Shown: piece by piece, positions 5,212 through 11,625 of the stretch
Numbering within the stretch: position 1 is the first letter of the stretch
How the letters are laid out: every line of letters begins with the position of its first letter
NCBI GenBank assembly: GCA_021781775.1
Contig: JAJXWE010000018.1
Span: 1 to 11,625, forward strand
Direction: 5' to 3'
Source of the DNA: Pseudomonadota bacterium
Lineage (GTDB): Bacteria; Pseudomonadota; Gammaproteobacteria; Steroidobacterales; Steroidobacteraceae
Length of the DNA: 11,625 nucleotides
Made by a program: the position numbers and the translations under genes
The notes under the pieces: generated by a model
Databases searched by the model: none
What the model saw: only the letters and a program-made list of their open reading frames with translations
Told to the model about the DNA's origin: nothing

Positions 5212-6864
5212 TCAGCCGCCGTTGGCCTGCGCGTCGAGCCGCGGAGCGTGGGGCTGCGCGAGCGCGCCGGATACCGCCACCTGAGTCTCGATCCCCGCGA
5301 CGCCGTCGACCACCAAGCCGTGCGTGCGCTGGAAGCGTCGAACCAGCCGGACCAGGCTGGCATCGTACACGTTGTTCGCAGGGCCAGTCGGTTGCACGCC
5401 CTCGAGGTGCTGCAGACTCGTGCGCAGCCAGAGTACGCCGGCGCCGCTCATGCCGTCCGACAGGATGCGCAGCGATCCGTCGGCCGGGCGCCACAGCATC
5501 ACGTATTCCCCCACCCAGTCACGCGACAGCGCGCCGAGTCCGACGCGGCTCGGTGAGGGCCCGAGATCCAGTGTCGCATGCGTGCGGTGCAGCTGTCGCA
5601 GGACGACGTGGTAGGTCTGTCCCGATGCGTCGGCCAGCACCAGGATGGCCGGGCGGTTGTAGAGGCGCAGCTGGCCCAGCGAGCCCTGGCTCTTCAGACA
5701 GGACAGGCCCTGCTGTGCGGCCCGCCGGCACGGATGGGTGGTCCCCGGATCGGGCAGACCCCACAGGGCGAACAAGCGGGTATAAGCCGCCTGCGAGGTG
5801 GCCTCGGCACCGTACTGCCTCAGCAGCTGATCGAGCGACTGCGGCTTGTGCGCGGGGTGCGCCGCAATGGTTGCCGGCGCGGTGCGCGGTGTCGGCGCGG
5901 GTGTCGGGACTGGCACTGTGTGTCCGTGTGCAGCCGCCGGGTCGTTCGGCGACAGCCACCCGGCGGGCGCGAACCGCCACAGCGCCAGACCCCCGCCTGC
6001 CAGCAGCAGTGCCGCGGCGGCGCCCGACCAGGCGATCCAGGGTCGCGCGGCGTGCCGACCGAAGACCTCGGTGCCGGCCTGGCGGACCAGAGTCGTGGTG
6101 ACGCGGTGCCGGTCGAGCGAGTAGCCGCCGAGCAGCGCCCGGTCGCACAGGATGTTGATCACGCGCGGCACGCCGCCGGAGAGCCGGTGGACTTTCTGCA
6201 GCGCGCGGCGGCTGAAGATCTCGCTGGTTGCGCCGGCCACACGCAGGCGATGGCGCACGTAGGCCACCGTTTCGGGCGCCGAGAGCGGATCGAGATGATA
6301 ACGACCGGTGATGCGCTGAGCGAGCTGGCGCAATTCGCTGCGGTCGAGCAGTTCGCGCAGCTCCGGCTGGCCGATCAGGATGATCTGCAGCAGCTTCTGC
6401 GTGTTGGTCTCGAGGTTGGTCAGCAGCCGCACCTGCTCGAGCACATCGGGGGCGAGGTTCTGCGCCTCGTCGACCACCAGCACGACCCGCCGACCCGCCG
6501 CGTGCGCACGCAGCAGGTAATCGTTCAGGATATCGACCAGGTCCTTCAGGCTTCCCGTGGCACTGTCCGGCACGCCGATGCCGAGTTCTTCGCACAGGGT
6601 GAGCAGGAACTCCGGCGCAGTCATGCGCGGGTTGAGGATCAGCGCGATCTCGGCGTTTTCCGGGATCTGCGCGAGCAGCGAACGCACGATGGTGGTCTTG
6701 CCCGTGCCCACCTCGCCGGTGAGCTGGATGAACCCGCCGGCCTCCTTGATGCCGTACAGCAGATGTGCCATCGCCTCGGCGTGCCGCTCGCTCAAGAAGA
6801 GGTAGCGGGGATCCGGGGTGATCGAGAAAGGCTTCTCGTTGAGGCCGAAGAACGACAGGTACAT
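5212..6864 (-). CDS. gspA: GspA/ExeA-type AAA ATPase with peptidoglycan-binding domain
   Basis: A 550-residue protein with all ExeA parts in order. An N-terminal AAA+ ATPase (1-260) carries Walker A GEVGTGKT at 50-57, Walker B VVLVVDE at 127-133 and a sensor-like ILIGQPEL at 162-169. One membrane span lies at about 277-297. Then come a Pro/Thr-rich linker (about 318-335), a C39-peptidase-like region (about 340-460) and a C-terminal peptidoglycan-binding domain (about 474-534, with VRRFQRTHGLVVDGVAG). With GspB it forms the inner-membrane complex that uses ATP to help multimerise or place the type II secretin through the cell wall. Cys379 and Cys389 lie in the periplasmic C39-like part and could form a disulfide; whether that part has any peptidase activity is doubtful. 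It starts 10 bases after the dinB stop, with only a weak ribosome site (GGTAAG). Confidence 0.95.
   Translation of the reverse strand: MYLSFFGLNEKPFSITPDPRYLFLSERHAEAMAHLLYGIKEAGGFIQLTGEVGTGKTTIVRSLLAQIPENAEIALILNPRMTAPEFLLTLCEELGIGVPDSATGSLKDLVDILNDYLLRAHAAGRRVVLVVDEAQNLAPDVLEQVRLLTNLETNTQKLLQIILIGQPELRELLDRSELRQLAQRITGRYHLDPLSAPETVAYVRHRLRVAGATSEIFSRRALQKVHRLSGGVPRVINILCDRALLGGYSLDRHRVTTTLVRQAGTEVFGRHAARPWIAWSGAAAALLLAGGGLALWRFAPAGWLSPNDPAAAHGHTVPVPTPAPTPRTAPATIAAHPAHKPQSLDQLLRQYGAEATSQAAYTRLFALWGLPDPGTTHPCRRAAQQGLSCLKSQGSLGQLRLYNRPAILVLADASGQTYHVVLRQLHRTHATLDLGPSPSRVGLGALSRDWVGEYVMLWRPADGSLRILSDGMSGAGVLWLRTSLQHLEGVQPTGPANNVYDASLVRLVRRFQRTHGLVVDGVAGIETQVAVSGALAQPHAPRLDAQANGG
5722..5740 (+). 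repeat. 19-bp direct repeat, copy 2 (in gspA)
   Basis: Identical to 1082-1100. The gspA gene reads the opposite strand here, giving HPCRR around Cys379, so shared protein sequence does not explain the match. Confidence 0.5.
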
Positions 6865-6874
6865 CGCTTACCGA

Positions 6875-8032
6875 TCAGTCCAGCATGTTGCCACGGCGCA
6901 GCGCACGGCTGCCGAAACGCTCGCGTACCTGGTCGAGGGCGGAATCGAGCCGCCTCGCCCCGCCGTTCCCGGTGCGCTCGAACAGACCGAGCTGAGCTGC
7001 CGGCGCCAGCTCGCCCAGCACGACGCCCAGCAGGCGCAGTTTCGCACCCCGATGCTCGGCGAGCCAGCGGGTCAGCAAATCCCGGGCCAAATCGCGTACC
7101 GCACGGCCATCCTGCGTCGGCGGGGCGATGGCGCGCTGGCGCGTGAAAGTGGCGAAATCGTGGCAGCGGATCTTCACGCCGACCCGGCCCGTCATCAAGC
7201 CCTTGGCGCGCAGTCGCTCGCCGGCCTTTTCCGCCAGGCGGCACAGGTGCCCGTCCAGTTCGCGGGGGTCGTCGAGGTCGCGGGCAAAGGTGTCCTCGGC
7301 ACTGAGCGACTTGTCCTCCACGTCATTCGACACCGGCCGCTTGTCGATTCCCGCGGCGCGCTCGCGCATGCGCGGGGTATCCCGGCCGAACAGTGGCCAC
7401 AGGACCGCATCGGGTGCGGTGCGCAGATCGCGCAGCGTGCGCAGGCCGGCCGCCTCGACCTTCTCGCCCAGTTTGCGTCCAAGTCCGGGCAGGCGACGCA
7501 CGGACAGCGGATCGAGCACCTCCCGGATCCGCTCGACGGGGACGAGCGTCAGCCCGTCCGGCTTGTCGAGATCGGAGGCGATCTTCGCGACCAGCTTGTT
7601 CGGCGCCACACCCACCGATGCGCTGAGTCCGGTGCGCGCACGGATCTGCTCCTTGATGCGCCGGGCAATGACCGGTGGCTCGCCGAGCAACTGGACGCTT
7701 GCGGTCACGTCGAGGAATGCCTCATCGAGCGACAGACCCTGCACCAGCGGGGTGGTCGCGCGGAATATCTCGAACACCTGCGCGGAGACCTCTCGATAGC
7801 GGGCGATGCGCGGAGGCACGCAGATCGCGGTCGGACACAGCCGCAGCGCGGTGCTCATGGGCATCGCCGAGCGGACCCCGAACCGGCGGACCTCGTAGCT
7901 CGCGGCCGCCACGACGCCGCGCGCGCCGTCATGGCCCACCACCAGTGGCTTGCCGGCAAGCTCGGGGTGATCATGCTGCTCCACCGAGGCGAAGAACGCG
8001 TCCATGTCGACATGGAGGATGGCGCGGTTCAT
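6875..8032 (-). CDS. dinB: DNA polymerase IV (DinB, Y-family translesion polymerase)
   Basis: A 385-residue Y-family polymerase. Catalytic acidic residues are Asp9 (HVDMDAFF, 7-14) and Asp103/Glu104 (SLDEAFLDVT, 101-110). Phe14 is at the steric-gate position that excludes ribonucleotides. The palm motif SASVGVAPNKLVAKIASDLDKP spans 137-158. Helix-hairpin-helix residues RRLPGLGRKLGEK lie at 179-191, followed by the little-finger domain. A beta-clamp motif QLGLF sits at 347-351. Unlike E. coli Pol IV, about 34 residues follow the clamp motif (ALDQVRERFGSRALRRG), a tail seen in other DinB branches. The enzyme inserts nucleotides opposite damaged bases at low fidelity. The gene begins 25 bases after the DUF3667 stop. 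I see no LexA-like box or close Shine-Dalgarno sequence in that gap, so local SOS control is not supported. Confidence 0.96.
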   Translation of the reverse strand: MNRAILHVDMDAFFASVEQHDHPELAGKPLVVGHDGARGVVAAASYEVRRFGVRSAMPMSTALRLCPTAICVPPRIARYREVSAQVFEIFRATTPLVQGLSLDEAFLDVTASVQLLGEPPVIARRIKEQIRARTGLSASVGVAPNKLVAKIASDLDKPDGLTLVPVERIREVLDPLSVRRLPGLGRKLGEKVEAAGLRTLRDLRTAPDAVLWPLFGRDTPRMRERAAGIDKRPVSNDVEDKSLSAEDTFARDLDDPRELDGHLCRLAEKAGERLRAKGLMTGRVGVKIRCHDFATFTRQRAIAPPTQDGRAVRDLARDLLTRWLAEHRGAKLRLLGVVLGELAPAAQLGLFERTGNGGARRLDSALDQVRERFGSRALRRGNMLD

Positions 8033-8057
8033 GGCGGCAAGCGCCGGTCCCTGGCGA

Positions 8058-9038
8058 TCAGAGCGAGAGGAAACTGTAGGCGACCGTGCTGGCGAGCACC
8101 GTCGCGCCGATGAGCAGGTAGGCGACGCCGAGGCCGGTCATCTTGCCGAGGGTTCGCCAGCGGCTCTGGCCGTACACGCGTCGCAACGCACGGTAGTAGT
8201 AGACCGGGACGGCGATCGAGACGAGGAAGCTGAGCGGCGCGGTGACGGCTCGCGAGGCGGTGAGCATCCCGGCGATCGCAACCAGCCCGAACAGCACGAA
8301 TAGAAACGCGTGGTTGTGCACCAGAAACAGCAGGTGCTCGACGTAGTAGCGCCGTGGCCTGCGGTACAGCGGCACCATGGCGAGTGCCAGCAGCGGCAGC
8401 AGCAGAAACATCGCCCGCTCGTAGTTGCGTCCGAGCGCGGCGCCGAAGCGCTGAATGCCGCCGGTTGCGGTCACCGCAAGGCAGCTGTGCTCGAGCCGGT
8501 GCCCGAACCAGGGCGAGACGTGCGCGCCGGCGGCTGCGGTACGGGCGCAGAGCTGCTGGGGGTGCACGATTGCCGCGTTCGCCGCCGGCGCACCGGCTCG
8601 GATCGTCGCCGGCTGCACGGAGTAGTGGAAGGTCTTGCCATTTTTCACGACGTGAATCGTGGCAGGCGGGACGCGTGCGGCCGACAGCCCTGCGACCAGG
8701 AAGAACAGGAGGCTGACCACCAGGTAGAGGCGCACCGGCGGCAGATAGCGCGCCCGCCGCCCGTCGAGAAACTCCCGGGTGAGCAGGCCCGGGCGCAGCA
8801 GCAGCGCGTAGAGCGTCCGCCACAGTCTCGAGTCCGCGTGGGTGAGATCCTCGGTCGCCTCCTGCACGAAGTGCCAGAAGGAGTGCATTGGGTGGTCGTG
8901 ATGGCGCTGTCCGCACTGGCTGCAGTACGGCCCGAGGAGTGCCGTGCCGCAGTTGGTGCACAGGAGGCCCGCCGCCCCGGCGCGCACGACCGGGACCCGC
9001 GCATCTGCGACTGCCGGCGGCACGACCGATGTGTTCAT
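8058..9038 (-). CDS. DUF3667-type zinc-ribbon membrane protein
   Basis: A 326-residue inner-membrane protein of unknown function. A short N-terminal zinc ribbon has two CxxC pairs (Cys27/Cys30 and Cys39/Cys42; CTNCG and CSQCGQ). The conserved-looking segment FVQEATEDLTHADSRLWRTL follows at about 57-76. Next are LLRPGLLTREFLDGRRARYLPPVRLYL (80-106) and several membrane spans at about 101-119, 207-224, 232-257, 262-282 and 298-322. The CxxC ribbon plus the TREFLDGRRARYLPP stretch is how I recognise DUF3667. A segment of about 85 residues (120-205) between the first two spans is probably extracytoplasmic. Its start codon overlaps the fadE stop by 4 bases (ATGA) and there is no Shine-Dalgarno sequence, so translation probably depends on terminating fadE ribosomes. 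This hints at a role tied to lipid or membrane state, but the link is inference. Confidence 0.85.
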   Translation of the reverse strand: MNTSVVPPAVADARVPVVRAGAAGLLCTNCGTALLGPYCSQCGQRHHDHPMHSFWHFVQEATEDLTHADSRLWRTLYALLLRPGLLTREFLDGRRARYLPPVRLYLVVSLLFFLVAGLSAARVPPATIHVVKNGKTFHYSVQPATIRAGAPAANAAIVHPQQLCARTAAAGAHVSPWFGHRLEHSCLAVTATGGIQRFGAALGRNYERAMFLLLPLLALAMVPLYRRPRRYYVEHLLFLVHNHAFLFVLFGLVAIAGMLTASRAVTAPLSFLVSIAVPVYYYRALRRVYGQSRWRTLGKMTGLGVAYLLIGATVLASTVAYSFLSL

Positions 9039-11578
9039 GCGAGCGCGGTCGAGGCGCCGGCGGGCTCGGAGTCCGCCAACGCCTGCGTGCCGAGCTCGTG
9101 CGGCGCGAAATCGTCGACGTGCACCAGGTTCATCACTTTGCGGTCGAAGGCGCGCAGCGCCTGCGCCTCCGGGTCGCTGATCAGGCCCGCCGCGAGCGCC
9201 TGCTCGATCTGGCCGGGCAGGTCGAGCGCAGTGATCCGGCCGGCTTTCACGCCCTCGATGCGGATCCGCTTCTCCAGCGGCTCCATCTGCAGCGCCATCT
9301 GCAGCGCCTCCTCGAGCAGTCCGAGCGGGTTGCCGGGCTCGACCGTGGTGTAGATGTACTCACCGAGCCGCTGACGCGTCGCCGAGGGCTGTGTGAGTCG
9401 TTCGGCGACCTGCCGTCCGAGCCGGTCGGATGGAGCGGAATAATGCCGGCCGCGCGGAAAGACGATCGCGCGCATTGCTCCGGCAAGCATGCGGTTGGGG
9501 AAGTTGCGCAAAAATCCGTGCAGCTGTTCCTGGGCATGGTAGAGCAGATTGCGGCAGGCCCACTCCACGAGGGGCAGGTCCTCCGCCGGACCGCCTTGAT
9601 TCTCGTGGTGCTTCAGCACCATCGAGGCGAGGTACATCGCCGAGAGTACGTCCCCGAGCCGCGCGGAGAGGTTCTCCTTCTTCTTCAGATAGCCCCCGAG
9701 CGTCAGCATCGCCACGTCCACCGTGAAGGCGAAGGAGGCGCTGAAGCGCACGATGTGCTGGTAGTAGCGTGCGGTCGGACCGGCCACCGGGGAACGCGTG
9801 AAGCGGGCATGCGTCAGCGCCATGATCAACGAGCGCACTGCGTTGGAAATCGTGAAACCGATGTGGCCGAACAGCGCATGGTCGAATTCCTCCACGCCGC
9901 GGGCGTGGTCGGAATCTCGCGCCGCATTCATCTCGCGCAGTACGAACGGATGGCAGCGGATCGCGCCCTGACCGAAGATGATCAGGTTGCGGGTAAGCAG
10001 ATTGGCGCCCTCGACGGTGATCGCTACGGGCACCGCCTGGTAGCTGCGCGCCAGGTAGTTCTTCGGGCCGAGGCAGATGCCCTTGCCGCCGTGCACGTCC
10101 ATGGCGTCGTTGGCGACCTGCCGTCCCATCTCGGTGACGTGATATTTGAGCATGGCCGAGGGGACCGACGGCTTCTCGCCCCCGTCGATCGCACCGGCGG
10201 TGACCGAGCGGGCGGCGTCCATGGTGTAGGTGAGGCCGGCCATGCGCGCCAGCACCGCCTCGACGCCCTCGAAGCGACCCACCGGCGTGTTGAATTGCCG
10301 GCGGATGCGCGCGTATGCGCCGCTCGCCCACACCCCCGCTTTTGCGCCGCCCGTGGCGTTCGACGGCAGCGAGATGCACCGTCCGACCGAGAGCTGCTCG
10401 ACAAGCATGCGCCAGCCGGCGCCGGCCATCTTCGTCCCGCCAATGATGAAATCGAGCGGTACGAACACGTCGTGGCCCTGGATGGGGCCGTTCTGGAAGG
10501 GGACGTTGACGGGAAAGTGCCGCCGGCCGATGGTGATGCCCGGCGTGTCGCGTGGAATCAGCGCACAGGTGATGCCGATGTCGACGGGGCCGCCGAGCAG
10601 CTGCTCGGGATCGAACAGCCGGAACGCCAGTCCGACGACCGTTGCGATCGGCGCGAGCGTAATGTAGCGCTTGGAGAAGTTCAGCCGCATGCCGAGCACT
10701 TCCCGCCCCTGCCACGCGCCGCGGCAGACCACGCCGGTGTCCGGGATCGAGGCCGCGTCTGAGCCGGCGCGCGGGCCGGTCAGCGCGAAACATGGCACTT
10801 CCTCGCCGCGCGCGAGCCGCGGCAGGTAGTGGTCCTTCTGCTCCTGCGTTCCGTAGTGGTTGAGCAGTTCGGCCGGACCGAGTGAGTTCGGCACCGCGAT
10901 GGTCGAGGAGGCGGTCGCGCTGCGGCTGGCGATCTTGGTCAACACGCACGAGTGCGCATAGGCGGAGAACTCCAGGCCGCCATAACGCTTGGGAATGATC
11001 ATGGCGAAGAAGCCGCGCGACTTGATGAACGCCCACACATGCGGCGGCAGATCGCCGCGCTCGTGCGTGATGTTCCAGTCATCGAGCATCCGGCAAAGCT
11101 CCTCGCACGGTCCGGCGAGAAACGCCTGTTCCTCGGCGCTGAGCTGCGGCGCTCGCGCCTCGAGCAGCTTGCTCCAGCGGGGCGCCCCGGTGAACAGCTC
11201 TCCGTCCCACCACACCGTGCCGGCCTCGAGCGCCTCACGCTCCGTCTGCGACATCGGCGGCAGGAGCCGCCGATACGCCTTCATGAACGGGCGCGTGATC
11301 AGCGCCTTGCGCAGGGGCCGCACGTTGAGCAGCCACAGTCCCGCCAGCGACAGCCAGAGGAAGCCTTTCCAGGTCGCCGCCGCGGCGTTGCTCTCGCCCA
11401 GGTAGCTGTAGGCGACGAGCAGCACGGTGAACGTCGCGGTGAAGGCGAGCAGCGAGAGGCGGCGGTAAGCGAGGTACAGCACCGCGACGATGAGGATCAG
11501 GGTGATCACACCGCCCGCCTGGGTCACGGCATAGCCGATGGCCACGGCGGCGATCAACGCCAGGAGTGCACCCAGCAT
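9035..11578 (-). CDS. fadE: Membrane-anchored acyl-CoA dehydrogenase FadE
   Basis: An 847-residue protein matching the long gammaproteobacterial FadE. Hydrophobic N-terminal segments (about residues 2-18, 22-38, 43-60 and 72-86) anchor it to the inner membrane. FadE signatures follow: LPPMSQTEREALEAGTVWW (106-124), FFAMIIPKRYGGLEFSAYA (190-208), VPNSLGPAELLNHYGTQEQK (229-248), CFALTGPRAGSDA (263-275), AMDVHGGKGICLG (492-504) and VEGANLLTR (522-530). Glu523 aligns in my reading with the catalytic base of the acyl-CoA dehydrogenase family (YEGT region). The enzyme makes trans-2-enoyl-CoA from acyl-CoA using FAD, the first step of beta-oxidation. It is somewhat longer than the E. coli protein. 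AAGGAG six bases upstream sets the ATG at 11578. It heads the visible minus-strand run; its promoter and any fatty-acid regulator site lie mostly beyond the edge. Confidence 0.97.
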   Translation of the reverse strand: MLGALLALIAAVAIGYAVTQAGGVITLILIVAVLYLAYRRLSLLAFTATFTVLLVAYSYLGESNAAAATWKGFLWLSLAGLWLLNVRPLRKALITRPFMKAYRRLLPPMSQTEREALEAGTVWWDGELFTGAPRWSKLLEARAPQLSAEEQAFLAGPCEELCRMLDDWNITHERGDLPPHVWAFIKSRGFFAMIIPKRYGGLEFSAYAHSCVLTKIASRSATASSTIAVPNSLGPAELLNHYGTQEQKDHYLPRLARGEEVPCFALTGPRAGSDAASIPDTGVVCRGAWQGREVLGMRLNFSKRYITLAPIATVVGLAFRLFDPEQLLGGPVDIGITCALIPRDTPGITIGRRHFPVNVPFQNGPIQGHDVFVPLDFIIGGTKMAGAGWRMLVEQLSVGRCISLPSNATGGAKAGVWASGAYARIRRQFNTPVGRFEGVEAVLARMAGLTYTMDAARSVTAGAIDGGEKPSVPSAMLKYHVTEMGRQVANDAMDVHGGKGICLGPKNYLARSYQAVPVAITVEGANLLTRNLIIFGQGAIRCHPFVLREMNAARDSDHARGVEEFDHALFGHIGFTISNAVRSLIMALTHARFTRSPVAGPTARYYQHIVRFSASFAFTVDVAMLTLGGYLKKKENLSARLGDVLSAMYLASMVLKHHENQGGPAEDLPLVEWACRNLLYHAQEQLHGFLRNFPNRMLAGAMRAIVFPRGRHYSAPSDRLGRQVAERLTQPSATRQRLGEYIYTTVEPGNPLGLLEEALQMALQMEPLEKRIRIEGVKAGRITALDLPGQIEQALAAGLISDPEAQALRAFDRKVMNLVHVDDFAPHELGTQALADSEPAGASTALA

Positions 11579-11583
11579 GGAAT

Positions 11584-11589
11584 CTCCTT
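11584..11589 (-). promoter_or_regulatory. Strong ribosome binding site AAGGAG for fadE
   Basis: AAGGAG lies 5 bases upstream of the fadE ATG, a near-ideal Shine-Dalgarno sequence. It is the strongest one in the window and fits efficient entry to the fadE transcript. The remaining 36 bases to the window edge show no clear promoter boxes. Confidence 0.8.
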
Positions 11590-11625
11590 CGTGCCGAGAG
11601 GGCTTGGGTGGAGTCGCGGCCGCAC

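Noticed and set aside
5211..5363. A 51-residue N-terminal extension of GspB in the same frame
   Set aside because: It lies inside gspA and is Arg/Ser-rich. The family signature MSFILDALKKSE marks the true start at 5210.
5578..7146. A 522-codon plus-strand open frame over gspA and dinB
   Set aside because: It spans two well-identified minus-strand genes, has low-complexity composition and shows no recognisable motif.
8888..10762. A 624-codon open frame on the plus strand, antisense to fadE and DUF3667
   Set aside because: Long antisense frames are expected opposite GC-rich genes. The translation is Arg/Gly/His-rich with no domain, while the minus strand gives an unmistakable FadE.
11616..11623. 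GCGGCCGC palindrome at the window edge
   Set aside because: An 8-base G/C palindrome is unsurprising in this GC-rich DNA, and nothing else links it to regulation or to a cloning junction.

Overview
The window is GC-rich and gene-dense, and it is typical bacterial chromosome. A long membrane-anchored FadE, an ExeA/GspA-GspB pair and DNA polymerase IV together point to a Gammaproteobacterium. The high GC content suggests a Xanthomonadales/Nevskiales/Chromatiales-like lineage, but that placement is inference. I saw no tRNA, rRNA, CRISPR array, insertion sequence or phage gene. No stretch longer than 100 bases lacks a gene.

Layout. The first 1.86 kb is a short plus-strand run: a short-chain dehydrogenase (8-841), a SAM-dependent methyltransferase (846-1427) and a 137-residue unknown protein with a GTG start (1443-1856). 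It meets a seven-gene minus-strand run head-on at about 1860, where a small dyad contains both stop codons. In transcription order from the right edge, the minus-strand run is fadE, a zinc-ribbon membrane protein of the DUF3667 type, dinB, gspA/exeA, gspB, a receiver-Ser/Thr kinase fusion, and a family 4 glycosyltransferase. The first five of these are packed tightly: a 4-base overlap, then gaps of 25, 10 and 1 bases. The kinase and the glycosyltransferase each follow a gap of 88-97 bases that holds visible structure.

How the genes may work together. gspA and gspB encode the inner-membrane ATPase/peptidoglycan-binding complex that helps a type II secretin pass through the cell wall. FadE carries out the first step of beta-oxidation. 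DinB is a translesion polymerase. These three functions are unrelated, so their co-direction probably reflects compact genome organisation more than one pathway.

The least ordinary part is 3.0-4.5 kb. The kinase keeps its catalytic residues, but its nucleotide-binding loop has no glycines, and its N-terminal receiver domain lacks several phosphorylation residues. An 18-bp bulged hairpin lies just upstream of it. The next gene, the glycosyltransferase, has a good sigma-70-type promoter candidate whose -10 box lies inside a dyad. I found no clear new multi-gene system. The kinase and its flanking regulatory structures are the best leads.
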